64,000 bases of DNA from contig JBPCNX010000060.1 in assembly GCA_051000815.1 (NCBI GenBank), forward strand, positions 111,970 to 175,969. The letters are read 5' to 3'. Each line of letters begins with the position of its first letter. The stretch's first letter is position 1. Both the position numbers and the translations under genes were made by a program. The notes below the pieces were generated by a model, which saw only the letters and a program-made list of their open reading frames with translations, had not been told where the DNA came from and searched no databases. The DNA comes from PSRF01 sp051000815. GTDB taxonomy: Bacteria > Acidobacteriota > Blastocatellia > Pyrinomonadales > Pyrinomonadaceae. Of this stretch, positions 31,393-40,086 are shown one piece after another.

Positions 31393-31779
31393 TTACCAAC
31401 GAGGCTCGCGATTACCGCCACCGCCGCCGCCGCCGTAGCCACCACCGCCACCGCGATTGCCTCCGTAGCCACCACCGCCACCGCGATTGCCTCCGTAGCC
31501 GCCGCGTCCACCACCGCCGCCCGCGCGATTTTCGCGTGGCTTGGCTTCGTTGACCGTCAGACTCCGACCGTTGACTTCCTTACCATTGAACTGAGCAATA
31601 GCAGCTTCGCCTTCTTCCTTGCTGGACATTTCGACGAAGCCGAAGCCACGTGAACGTCCAGTGTCGCGGTCTTCCACGACGCTCGCTGATTCGACCGTGC
31701 CGGCCTGCCCAAAAAGCTCCTGCAGATCCTGGCTGGAGGTCGAAAACGCGAGATTTCCTACGTAAAGTTTCATTGTCAT
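31393..31779 (-). CDS. RNA-binding protein with one RRM and a glycine-rich tail
   Basis: A 128-residue protein. The RRM carries both RNP motifs: LYVGNLAF (RNP2) and RSRGFGFVEM (RNP1). After residue ~88 the sequence is a low-complexity GGYGGNRGGGGGYGG tail with two near-identical 33-base DNA repeats. Proteins of this kind are small, often cold-induced RNA chaperones. The adjacent DEAD-box helicase on the same strand supports a shared RNA-remodelling role. The Shine-Dalgarno is weak; the start could be ATG 31779 or the next ATG two codons later. Confidence 0.92.
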   Translation of the reverse strand: MTMKLYVGNLAFSTSSQDLQELFGQAGTVESASVVEDRDTGRSRGFGFVEMSSKEEGEAAIAQFNGKEVNGRSLTVNEAKPRENRAGGGGGRGGYGGNRGGGGGYGGNRGGGGGYGGGGGGGNREPRW

Positions 31780-32100
31780 TTAGATGTACCTATCCCTTAA
31801 GGGGTATAAAGAGAAGCTGCGAATCGGAGTTGCTTCGGTCGAACGGTAGGAGCGAAGAGCCGGTTTTCGAATGCTCTAAGGAGCGGCTTCTGAAGTTGAA
31901 ATCAGCCTGCTCTCGAACCATCCAAAAACGCCAGCGCTAACTCATTCATGCGCGGGGCGCATCACCGTCGATGCGCGAGAGAAGGATTAACCGTGCGCCA
32001 CTATGCACTATTGCAGGGAAACAAGCAAGCTGGCATCACGGCCTTTAGGGCGAGAATCAAACTTTTGATAACATTCATTCGTAGCTTCAAAGTGAACCTA
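31780..32100. other. gap without a gene
   Basis: Holds the leader of the RRM gene on the left (with the small palindrome TATCCCTTAAGGGGTA near 31789-31804) and the upstream region of the peptidase gene on the right. In-frame codons upstream of 32101 look random. No repeat recognised. Confidence 0.4.
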
Positions 32101-32874
32101 ATGTGGCTTCCAGCAGTCAAAACTGTGTTTCTAAAGGCCGGGATACTAATTGGCCTTGCTGCTGCCGGAACTTTGCCAGGCAGCCTTGCGAATGCGCAGG
32201 CAAAAAAGCCAAAACAGTCGAAGATTGTCACCGAATTGGCAAAACTGCAGGAGGAATTCATTAAGGCTACTAAGGAATATAAAGCCAGCCTCGACAGGCT
32301 CCAAGCCACTTACGAACGCGACGTTACCAGGGCACAGGAGCGACTAGTTCAATCTCAATCGCTGTTCGATCAAGGACTAGTCGCGAAGAAACAGCTGACC
32401 GAGGCAGAAAGCGCCGTGGCGACGGCGAAGGATAAAGTAGCTGAAACTTCGCGTCAGATGAGTAATGCTGACTCGCAGATAGCTGACACGCTTCTGGAGG
32501 CCCAGGCTGAAGCCCAGCTAGCCAGGACACCGCTTCGTAAAGGAGGTCTGATAAGAACTAGCTCTTACATCCGGTACAGCGGCTCAGGTGGGTGGCTATT
32601 GTCTGATGCCTGGAAAGTTCAACGCTTCTTCCTCGACTCATTTAAGAAGGAATTGCCGGTGGGCGTATTCGGCCAGGGGGCGATCCATGATCGCTGGCGG
32701 CTTGATCACCGCAACGCAATGGACATATCTCTTCATCCTGACGGTCCGGAAGGACAGGCCCTAATGAATTTTCTTCGAGCCAATGGAATTCCCTTTCTGG
32801 CCTTCCGCGGCGCGATTCCCGGCACAGCAACAGGTCCCCACATTCACGTCGGACGACCTTCACATCGCTATTGA
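32101..32874 (+). CDS. secreted coiled-coil protein with M15/VanY-like peptidase domain
   Basis: From ATG 32101 the protein has 257 residues. Signal peptide residues 1-33 (ending ANAQAK). Residues ~40-145 form a coiled coil resembling the hairpin of efflux adaptor proteins (RAQERLVQSQSLFDQGLVAK). Residues ~155-257 carry a zinc-peptidase pattern: HDRWRLDHRNAMDISLHPD and GPHIHVG, i.e. H...D...H spacing as in M15/VanY-type D,D-peptidases. It may cut cell-wall peptides, with the coiled coil as a spacer. Family-level assignment of the catalytic domain is inference from the metal ligands. Confidence 0.7.
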   Translation: MWLPAVKTVFLKAGILIGLAAAGTLPGSLANAQAKKPKQSKIVTELAKLQEEFIKATKEYKASLDRLQATYERDVTRAQERLVQSQSLFDQGLVAKKQLTEAESAVATAKDKVAETSRQMSNADSQIADTLLEAQAEAQLARTPLRKGGLIRTSSYIRYSGSGGWLLSDAWKVQRFFLDSFKKELPVGVFGQGAIHDRWRLDHRNAMDISLHPDGPEGQALMNFLRANGIPFLAFRGAIPGTATGPHIHVGRPSHRY

Positions 32875-33062
32875 AAATCGTCTCCCAAAGCTGCAATTGA
32901 CTCAGAACCGTTGGTGCGGTAGCCAACGGATCCCAGCACTGGAGTTTGGCCAATGGCTTCTCCAAATTTGGTAGACACAGCGTTTTGAAAGTTAATTGGA
33001 TGCGAGCATCCATCGGCTACCGCCAACGGTTCTGTACTGGACTGGCGGCGTGGCATTGGATT

Positions 33063-34928
33063 TCACTCACGAGCATTTAGCTCATACGCCAGCAACCGAT
33101 TGTCCTGTGCGGTATAGAGGAGACTGGCCGCCTCGTCACTAATAAACCGCTCGTCAAGGTCGCTGAGCCGAACAGCCCGCTCTGGAGCTCCGGTGTTCAC
33201 ATTGACTCCCAGCAAGCCGTTGCCACTCTGCAACTCGGTATAGAAATACATCCATTGTCCTCGCAAGGTCGCGAGCCGGCGGCGGTGCCAGAGAAAACGT
33301 GAAAGACGTTCGAGTTGGTGGGCAGGGTCGAGACGGTCAAGCAGGCGCTCTTCCACATCGATGGAAGGACGAGGAAGGCGTAGTGGACGCGGAGAGCCCA
33401 TCGAAGAAACTTGACGGGCGCGGGAAAGAAGTCCCACAGGCGCAAATCGTTCAGAAAGGTTGGCTCGGGCATAGTCAGTTGCGAGGCTCGTCAAATTTGG
33501 AATGGCAGCACGAGCAGTTAAACCAGAACGGAAAGAACTCACGGCGTTCAGCACTCTCACGCCCCTAAAAGCTGCCGAAGCAGTGGCACCGTAACGGAAA
33601 TAGAGCGCTGTGGCACGCGCTGCGACCGTAGCTACAGTTCGCAGTAGTCCTCGACCCGGAGGATTGTGACGAGAGCGCCAGAGCTGACGACCTGCGGGAT
33701 TATCAAAAGCCGCTATCTCGTTTTTCCCACCAACGACTGTTTCGCCAGACTCATTGAGGATAACAAAGGCAGCGCCCTCGATCTTGTGTGACAACTTGCT
33801 ACGACGCTTGCCACTCGCTGCATCAAGCGTAATCAGATCATCGCGGTCGGCGATCACGATGGACGAAGGGTCTGGAAGCACAATGTTAGTTATTCCCTTG
33901 TCGGCTCCCTTGTAGCGCCAGAGGGTCTTTCCAGTATCAACGTCGATAGCGCTGACGCCATATGGCCCGCGCTCAACCGTCTCCCCGTCTCGGAGACGAC
34001 TAAACTGTCCGCCTGTCCGGACAAAGAGCACTTTACTGGTGAGGATGGTTTCCGGCGTCACGCCCAGGTCCTTCGCTTCCCAAATCTCTTCGCCACTTGC
34101 ACGCGAGATCGCGCGGACTCGTCCCCGTCCGGTAACGTAGAGTGCTCGCTCATCTGCTGCCGCATCAGCTTCAGTAAGTGCGAGGCCCTCTTCGTTAATG
34201 CGAAATTTTTCGCGCTTGCGCTCTTTACCACTCTGCGCGTCGAGCGAAGTTAAGCCTTCGTAGAAGAGATACAGACGATTATCCAGAAAGAAAGGCGGAT
34301 GATAATTGTCGAGCGTGAAAGGCACGTCACCTTCGTCGCTCCAACGCGCCGGCATCATTTCAACTTCGCTTTCTAGTTCGCGCTTCCATAGCTCACGACC
34401 ATCGCTAAGGTGAAACACATGGATTACAGGTTTACGCTTGCATTCGTTCCTAGAGTTTTCACGCGCATCGCGTGCGAAGACAACTGCGAGGAGACTCGCG
34501 TTTAGATCCAGGGCCATCTGCATTACAGCTCCGCGCACCTTGTCACTCCGCCAGAGTGTATCGCCGGAGATTAGATCGACAGCCTCCAGCCGCGTCCGGC
34601 TCCCGTCTTCCAAACTCAAGAGCAAAAGATCGCTCCCAGGCACCGGCGCAATATCCGTTTCATCCAGACGCGCATTCTTGCGCTTCCACAAAATGTCACC
34701 TAATTCTCCATCGAGGGCGTAGAGCGACTTCTCGGTTCCGGCCATCAGCACACCGACTTCCGTCATTTGGTAAAAACGAATACGCCCATCGAGCTTGCTG
34801 GACCATCGCGCGGGCGCGGCCAGGATCTCCGAAAAAGAGCAGACCAGCAGCAACAACAAGGGGGTAATCCACCCAATCGTGGCAGGCAATGAACTCGATC
34901 CAGCAGTGCTTGGACAGAAGACTTTCAT
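33063..34928 (-). CDS. secreted PQQ-binding-like beta-propeller protein
   Basis: A 621-residue protein with a signal peptide (LLLLLVCSFSEILAAPA, ends near residue 39). Propeller repeats of the PQQ/Trp-docking type are clear: LYALDGELGDILWKRK, VDLISGDTLWRSD, SLDAQSGKERKR, ISRASGEEIWEAK, IDVDTGKTLWRYKG, LDAASGKRRSK. After residue ~430 the sequence becomes a helical, arginine-rich insert, then one last propeller-like unit. No dehydrogenase catalytic Asp can be assigned, so a structural or scaffold role is as likely as redox. Confidence 0.85.
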   Translation of the reverse strand: MKVFCPSTAGSSSLPATIGWITPLLLLLVCSFSEILAAPARWSSKLDGRIRFYQMTEVGVLMAGTEKSLYALDGELGDILWKRKNARLDETDIAPVPGSDLLLLSLEDGSRTRLEAVDLISGDTLWRSDKVRGAVMQMALDLNASLLAVVFARDARENSRNECKRKPVIHVFHLSDGRELWKRELESEVEMMPARWSDEGDVPFTLDNYHPPFFLDNRLYLFYEGLTSLDAQSGKERKREKFRINEEGLALTEADAAADERALYVTGRGRVRAISRASGEEIWEAKDLGVTPETILTSKVLFVRTGGQFSRLRDGETVERGPYGVSAIDVDTGKTLWRYKGADKGITNIVLPDPSSIVIADRDDLITLDAASGKRRSKLSHKIEGAAFVILNESGETVVGGKNEIAAFDNPAGRQLWRSRHNPPGRGLLRTVATVAARATALYFRYGATASAAFRGVRVLNAVSSFRSGLTARAAIPNLTSLATDYARANLSERFAPVGLLSRARQVSSMGSPRPLRLPRPSIDVEERLLDRLDPAHQLERLSRFLWHRRRLATLRGQWMYFYTELQSGNGLLGVNVNTGAPERAVRLSDLDERFISDEAASLLYTAQDNRLLAYELNARE

Positions 34929-35136
34929 AGTGCAAACCTAAAGGGCCTGACGCTAGCGCAAGCGGCAGCGAAATTATAGAAGCCAATCGGCAGCCGCCAC
35001 AAATCAACACGATCGCGACGAGAACTAAACCAGCAACGTTATGTTAAGATATTTCCGCTCCTGTTCTGGCCTGGTTGTGCGAGCATCTGCATGCGAGAAG
35101 TTGCATCGAGGCTAAATTACTTTTTGAGAGGTGAAA

Positions 35137-35367
35137 ATGCCTGAACTTCGTGGTGTCCAAGCGACCGAAGAGGTCAAAGAAGAGTGGAAGTTCGCCTATA
35201 AGCTCTACCTCGAAGCGCCTGGCGATCGCAATCCCAAGAACGACCGCGCCGAGCGCATTAAGTATGTGGCAAAGCAAATGAATTTGACTCACAAACAAGC
35301 TAAACGGCGCGTGAGAAACTACGAATCCTGGCAACGCAATATCAAGAAACGCCTCGTAACTCCATAG
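35137..35367 (+). CDS. small hypothetical protein, helical and basic
   Basis: ATG 35137 follows GAGAGGTGAAA; the product (76 residues) reads MPELRGVQATEEVKEEWKFA, AERIKYVAKQMNLTHKQAKR and NYESWQRNIKKR. The central ERIKYVAKQMNLTHKQAKRR looks like a helix-turn-helix and the protein is basic, so DNA or RNA binding is possible. Its promoter region is shared with the divergent PQQ-propeller gene. Confidence 0.65.
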   Translation: MPELRGVQATEEVKEEWKFAYKLYLEAPGDRNPKNDRAERIKYVAKQMNLTHKQAKRRVRNYESWQRNIKKRLVTP

Positions 35368-35441
35368 ATTTCAGCCTCCCTGCCCCCACTAGTCCCGCCT
35401 TACCCAAAGATCTTCCCAATCCCTGGATTTCCCGGGACTCC

Positions 35442-35512
35442 TTGAACGCGTTCAAAAATCCCTTGACCTCCCTTGAGGACAGGCCTATGATGTAATTACT
35501 GAACACGTTCAA
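35442..35512 (+). promoter_or_regulatory. sigma-70 promoter flanked by two TetR-type operators
   Basis: Promoter: -35 TTGACC (35463-35468), a 17-nt spacer, -10 TATGAT (35486-35491). Operator 1: TTGAACGCGTTCAA (35442-35455), a perfect 14-bp palindrome, 8 bases before the -35. Operator 2: CTGAACACGTTCAA (35499-35512), just after the -10, covering the start of transcription. The shared half-site TGAACNCGTTCA and the TetR gene in the operon point to autorepression. Confidence 0.8.
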
Positions 35513-35534
35513 ATGCCACCAAAGGAGGGCTACG

Positions 35535-35936
35535 ATGAACATCGAAATCACAACCTACCTGCTTTACCTGGCGATAAGCATAGCTTTGACGGTGTGGGTC
35601 GGTCGCACCCTGTTCAAAAATGGGCGCGTCTTTCTTGTTGATGTTTTCCACGGTAACGAATCGCTGGCGGATTCCGTCAATCACCTGCTGGTCGTGGGGT
35701 TCTACTTGATTAATTTTGGCTACGTTAGCCTGGCGCTCAAACTCGGCTACGACGTGGTGTCTGCACGCGAGGGTATCGAAGCCCTCTCCGTGAAGGTTGG
35801 AATGGTGCTGTTAGTTCTCGGAGGAATGCACTTCTTTAACTTGCTGGTCTTCAGCCGCATGCGACGCCGCGCGAGTTTGGTTAACGGGCCGCCGCCAGTC
35901 AAGCCGGACGGCTACACCCGCGTACAGGAGGCGTAG
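35535..35936 (+). CDS. small integral membrane protein
   Basis: A 133-residue protein with three hydrophobic stretches (residues ~7-27, ~48-72 and ~85-108: TTYLLYLAISIALTVWVG; LLVVGFYLINFGYVSLALKL; VKVGMVLLVLGGMHFFNLLV) and a short polar C tail. AAAGGAGG stands 6 bases before the ATG. It is the first gene of an operon with a DCC protein and a TetR regulator. Function unknown. Confidence 0.8.
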   Translation: MNIEITTYLLYLAISIALTVWVGRTLFKNGRVFLVDVFHGNESLADSVNHLLVVGFYLINFGYVSLALKLGYDVVSAREGIEALSVKVGMVLLVLGGMHFFNLLVFSRMRRRASLVNGPPPVKPDGYTRVQEA

Positions 35937-35940
35937 GCCC

Positions 35941-36306
35941 ATGACCGCGCTGACTGTTCTTTACGATCCAACCTGCGGCCTTTGCCGGCGGGCTCACGGC
36001 TGGTTAGCGCAAGAGGGAAAATTGGTTGAGCTGGTTTTCGTTCCGTGCAAGTCAGAGGAGGCGCGACGGCGCTTTCCGCAGCTGGATCACGATCTGACTG
36101 CGAAAGACCTAACCGTTGTCGGCGATTATGGCGAAGTCTATTTGGGCCCGAAAGCCTGGCTCATGGTTCTGTGGGCGCTGTCCCAGTATCGCGAATGGTC
36201 TTACCGGCTGGCTTCGCCTGAATTGTTACCCACCGCGCGGCGAGTGGTGTCGCTCATCTCGCAGCATCGATTTCAAATTGGCAGGGTTGCTGGCATGTCG
36301 AGGTGA
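35941..36306 (+). CDS. DCC-family thiol-disulfide oxidoreductase-like protein (DUF393)
   Basis: A 121-residue protein starting with the diagnostic LYDPTCGLCRRAHGWL, a CxxC in a thioredoxin-like fold, followed by FVPCKSEEARRRFPQL and the helix WLMVLWALSQYREWSY typical of DUF393. It begins 5 bases after the membrane protein gene and overlaps or abuts the TetR start. A second DCC protein closes the same operon. Redox partners are not known. Confidence 0.85.
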   Translation: MTALTVLYDPTCGLCRRAHGWLAQEGKLVELVFVPCKSEEARRRFPQLDHDLTAKDLTVVGDYGEVYLGPKAWLMVLWALSQYREWSYRLASPELLPTARRVVSLISQHRFQIGRVAGMSR

Positions 36307-36308
36307 GC

Positions 36309-37001
36309 ATGAGTAAAAAAGTAACCAAGACCCAGAAGGGCGAGCAGACAAAGGCGCTGATCCTCAACGCCGCGTTGGAGACCTTCCACGAGCATGGTTA
36401 TGAAAAGACAACCATGCGCACCATTGCCAAAAAAGCGGGTCTGTCGCTTGGCAGTGCATACTACTATTTCCGCTCAAAGGAACATTTGATCCAGGCGTTC
36501 TATCAACGCACTCACGAGCAGCACCTCGCGGCGCTCGAAGCTGAACCAAAATCTACTAGTTTGAAGGCAGGCCTGCTTACAGTGATGAGGTTAAAGATTT
36601 CTACTCTTGCGCCTTATCACGAGTTTGCAGGCGTGCTTTTCAAAACCGCGGCGCATCCACAAAGCCCTCTGAATCCTTTCGGACCTGATTCAGATCCGGT
36701 GCGAACCAGAAGCATCGCCGTGTTCCGAGATCTCGTCGAAGACTCAAACGTTCGCATCCCGAAAGATCTGCGTGAAGAGTTGCCTTCCCTACTCTGGCTT
36801 TACCACATGGGCATCATTCTTTTCTGGATTCACGATTCGTCGCGCAAGCAGGCGCGCACGTATCGGATGATCGATCAAACCGTAGATCTGCTTGACCGGC
36901 TGATTTCACTGGCAAGCAATCCCCTGATGCGACCCGTGCGCAAAAGAGCGCTGGGTTTGGTTAAGGAATTTCGCGAGGCCGCCGCTGAGTCGTATGACTA
37001 G
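36309..37001 (+). CDS. TetR/AcrR-family transcriptional regulator
   Basis: From ATG 36309 (an in-frame ATG at 36303 is equally possible) the protein has 230 residues. The N-terminal helix-turn-helix is clear: ALILNAALETFHEHGYEKTT, MRTIAKKAGLSLGSAYYYFR. The C-terminal ligand domain has no recognisable signature. It is encoded inside the operon whose promoter carries two palindromes of TetR type, so it very likely represses its own expression. Confidence 0.92.
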   Translation: MSKKVTKTQKGEQTKALILNAALETFHEHGYEKTTMRTIAKKAGLSLGSAYYYFRSKEHLIQAFYQRTHEQHLAALEAEPKSTSLKAGLLTVMRLKISTLAPYHEFAGVLFKTAAHPQSPLNPFGPDSDPVRTRSIAVFRDLVEDSNVRIPKDLREELPSLLWLYHMGIILFWIHDSSRKQARTYRMIDQTVDLLDRLISLASNPLMRPVRKRALGLVKEFREAAAESYD

Positions 37002-37024
37002 TGTCAGGCCCAAAAGGAGTAGTT

Positions 37025-37964
37025 ATGCGAATTGCAATTACCGGAAGTACCGGATTCATCGGCAGTCATCTGGCGCAACGACTGGCAACAGCAGGCCATG
37101 AACTTGTATTGATAGCGCGAAGCGAGCGTGGCAAAGAAACAATCGCGGCCGCCCAGACTAAGTTTGTCGCGAGCGACCTGTCGAACGCCGAAGTACTGGT
37201 TGAGGCATTTGCAGGATGTGACGCAGTTGCTCATTGCGCGGGAATCAATCGTGAGATTGGAGAGCAAACATACCTTAGGGTCCATGTCGAGGCGACAAAG
37301 AATGTTGTCGCAGCCGCGAAGCAAGCCGGCGTTAGAAAAGTTGCTCTCATGAGCTTTCTGCGGGCTCGTCCAGATTGTGGCTCGGCTTATCATGAGTCAA
37401 AGTGGGCTGCGGAAGAGATCGTGAGGAATTCAAGTTTGGACTACACCATTCTTAAGTCGGGCATGGTATACGGCCTCGGCGATCCATATGCTGGACCATC
37501 TAAGTCACGCGCTGCATACGTTTCCGGTCTTCGCCATGGTCGGACTAAAAGAGAAAGGGATTCGGCCGCTGGCAGTGGAAGACCTGGTGAAAATTCTGGA
37601 CGCAGCCCTGGTCAAAGGTAGGTTGAAAAACCAGACTGTTGCGGTGACTGGTGCAGAGGAGCTCTACTTGAGCGATGCTGTTCAGCGGGTGGCAAGAGTA
37701 ACCGGCAAAAGAATCCGCCTCGTTCGCGCGCCGATTTGCTTTCATTACATGATGGCTCGCTTCTGGGAACTGACAATGAAGGTTCCGCTGGTAGCGCGAG
37801 CCCAAGTGCGTATTCTCGCGGAGGGCGTGGTGGAGCCAAGCCTTCCCTGCGATTCCCTCCCCTACGATCTGATGCCGACGCGCAGGTTCACAGGTGAACA
37901 AATTCGCCAGGGTCTGCCCACTCCTCGAAGTTTTGGCATTCGAGACTTGAGGTGTTGTGCCTAA
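37025..37964 (+). pseudogene. NAD(P)-dependent epimerase/SDR, split by a 1-base insertion
   Basis: The first frame (ATG 37025, AAAGGAG upstream) begins MRIAITGSTGFIGSHLAQRL with the Rossmann GxxGxxG and includes YHESKWAAEEIV and LKSGMVYGLGDP. Near 37484 it turns to nonsense and ends at 37621. A second frame, from about 37488, continues MLDHLSHALHTFPVFAMVG, KGIRPLAVEDLVKIL, TVAVTGAEELYLSDAV, RILAEGVVEP to 37964. Removing one C of the CC at 37484-37485 restores GDHMLDHLSHAL, the usual family sequence. The intact protein would have about 313 residues. Fourth gene of the TetR operon. Confidence 0.8.
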
Positions 37965-38382
37965 CCCCGCCCCCACGATTATCATCCTCTACGACGGAGT
38001 GTGCGGACTCTGCAATCGTCTCATTCAGTTTCTCCTGCAGCGAGACCGGCATGATCGATTTCTTTTCGCATCTCTTCAAAGCGACTTCGCGAAAGACTTA
38101 TTGAAACGCCATGGCATCGATGCACTTGATTTGGATACTGTCCATTTGGTGGTCGACCAGGGAAAGCCGAGCGAGAAGGTGCTGTCGCGGTCAGACGCGA
38201 TCATTCACGCGTTGACTCAACTGGGTGGGATCTGGTCGATCTTTTCGGCAGGTAAGATTTTGCCGGCGCCGTTGCGCGATGCCCTATACAAGCTTGTGGC
38301 AACCAACCGTTATCGTTTCTTTGGGAAGTATGATGTTTGTCTGATGCCGGAGGAGCGATTCAAGCACAAGTTTCTGGAATAA
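37957..38382 (+). CDS. DCC-family protein (DUF393), second copy
   Basis: A 141-residue protein with GTG start at 37957 overlapping the end of the epimerase gene. The DCC motif is YDGVCGLCNRLIQFL; then RFLFASLQSDFAKDLL, SRSDAIIHALTQLGG, ILPAPLRDALYKLVATNRYR and FGKYDVCLMP follow the family closely, better than the first copy. Last gene of the TetR-controlled operon. Confidence 0.9.
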   Translation: MPNPAPTIIILYDGVCGLCNRLIQFLLQRDRHDRFLFASLQSDFAKDLLKRHGIDALDLDTVHLVVDQGKPSEKVLSRSDAIIHALTQLGGIWSIFSAGKILPAPLRDALYKLVATNRYRFFGKYDVCLMPEERFKHKFLE

Positions 38383-38552
38383 CGGGGGGAACGGGGAACA
38401 GGAGAAGAGGTTAAAAGGGAACAAGAGCCAGGGAATTAGCATGTGAAATGAAAAATGGAAATTGGAAATTGGAAAATTGAGAATGTGAGGTCTTAGGTTT
38501 GTAGCCTTTCCTCTTCCGCCGTTCGCCCGTTCGCCCGTTCGCCCCTTTTCCC
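38383..38552. repeat. iterated-word sequence (GGAAATT, TTCGCCCG words)
   Basis: GAACGGGGAACAGGAGAAG..., then ATGGAAATTGGAAATTGG..., then CGTTCGCCCGTTCGCCCG... and CCCCTTTTCCCTTATTCCCC. The first and last blocks are roughly complementary, so the whole can fold. It sits between convergent genes. Confidence 0.65.
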
Positions 38553-39553
38553 TTATTCCCCGACCTTAACGAGCTGCTTTCCCAGGTTTTCTCCAGAAAA
38601 CAGACCGAGAAACGCCCGCGGCGCATTTTCGAATCCTTCGATAATGTTCTCCGCGTATTTCAGCTTGCCCTCCGCCACCCACCTGCTCAGCTGCATGACG
38701 CCTTCAGCAAAACGCGCCGTGTAATCAATGATGATGAATCCCTTCATGAAGGCACTCTTCACCAGTAAGTAAGGCTGCACACGTGGCCCAAGGTCGGGCT
38801 TCTCGAGGTTGTATAAGGAAATCTGACCGCAGATGGAAATGCGCGCTCCTTTATTGATCAACGGCATTACCGCGTCCGACACTTCCCCGCCGACGTTGTC
38901 AAAATAGACATCTACTCCGTCAAGACAACTTTCCGCTAACGCCTCTTTGAGGGCGACGGTCTTGTAGTTGATGGTGGCGTCAACACCCAATTCGTCTTTC
39001 AGGTATCGATTCTTCTCGTCGCTGCCAGCAATCCCAACTACACGACAGCCTTTGAGTTTCGAAATCTGACACACGGTCATACCGACAGCACCGGCCGCGC
39101 CGGAAACGATCACAGTTTCGTTTGGCTGCGGATTACAAATATCGAGCAGACCAAAATAAGCAGTTAGCCCCGGCATTCCTAAGACCCCAAGAGCAGTAGT
39201 CACCGGCGCTACGCGCGGATCAATCTTTCGCAACTCGTCAGCTTTGACGACCGAGTAGAGTCGCCATCCCAACATGCCAGTGACGATATCTCCCGGTTGA
39301 AAAGCTGGCGAGCGAGACTCGACTACTTCACCAATACCTCCGCCTACGATTACCTCATTCAACTGGAACGGCGGGACATAAGACTTTCGATCGCTCATTC
39401 GCCCGCGCATGTAAGGATCCACGGACAGGTAGAGCGTGCGCACCAACACCTCGCCCTCATTAGGTTGCGGCATTTCCGCATTCTCAATTCTAAAGGTATC
39501 TATTGCCGGCACCCCGCCGGCCGGTTGTTCAATACGATCTGTTTGTTTTCCAT
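38553..39553 (-). pseudogene. NADP-dependent MDR oxidoreductase, frameshifted at its N terminus
   Basis: The protein-like N terminus (MENKQIVLNNRPAG from ATG 39553) is in one frame; the rest (VPAIDTFRIENAEMPQPNEG onward) is in another. The junction is a run of four G on the minus strand (39512-39515) where five would restore the frame. The remainder matches medium-chain reductases of the leukotriene/YncB type: YLSVDPYMRGRM, MLGMPGLTAYFGLLD-like (GVLGMPGLTAYFG), the Rossmann VSGAAGAVGMTVCQI, YFDNVGGEV and the C-terminal GLFSGENLGKQLVKV. No zinc ligands, as expected. Intact length about 333 residues. Confidence 0.8.
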
Positions 39554-40086
39554 GATGCGCATCATACACTGGGAGCGGACAGCAATCAGCATTCTGCAGA
39601 TCGTGTTGTTTGGTGTGTTTTTCGTGATCGTGTTCCCTGGTTCGTTGTCTTGCTGAGCGCCTTTGGTCTGAATCAACTCGCAAAAGAAAACGGTACTCGA
39701 AACCACACTGGGTTACTCAAATCTCCTAAGGTGTTTCGTGCATTTTCGTGGATCGTTCCTAAGTGTCGCTGTCCCTGTTTCCGTTGCGGGACATTTTCGG
39801 GACGGCATGAGGGTGCTGGAATATTTGCCCGCAGACTTGTACTTTGTTTGTGCACTGAAAACAGCTCGATTTGGCTGCTGCCCCAAATCACTTCAATTTC
39901 ACCATTCAGGCGCTCGACACCCTTCATAGGAGGCCTGCTTTCTCTGGTCATCCCGGTTCTCCCTTGAACAACCCGCAAGTTTGTTCATTCGGAGTTCAAA
40001 ACTTTGGCAGGCAGTTCCTCGTATAAGCAGGCATGAATAGAGAGCAATGGCCGGAGATTGTTAAGACCAACAGAGGAGGAGTCTCT
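39554..40086. other. gap without a clear gene
   Basis: Several short open frames exist but none has protein-like sequence together with a Shine-Dalgarno. GTGTTTCGTGCATTTTCGTG near 39730 belongs to the dispersed TTCGTG repeat family. CTTTGGTC and similar words appear near 39661. The last 30 bases hold the strong ribosome-binding site of the SPFH gene (AGAGGAGGAG). Confidence 0.4.

Noticed and set aside
31101..31514. A 138-residue N-terminal extension of the DEAD-box helicase
   Set aside because: The extension is Ala/Val repeats antisense-in-phase to the glycine-rich tail of the RRM gene, and a good ribosome-binding site precedes ATG 31100.
39673..39978. A minus-strand 101-residue frame in the 39.6-40.0 kb gap
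   Set aside because: No ribosome-binding site and no protein-like patterning; it overlaps dispersed repeat words.
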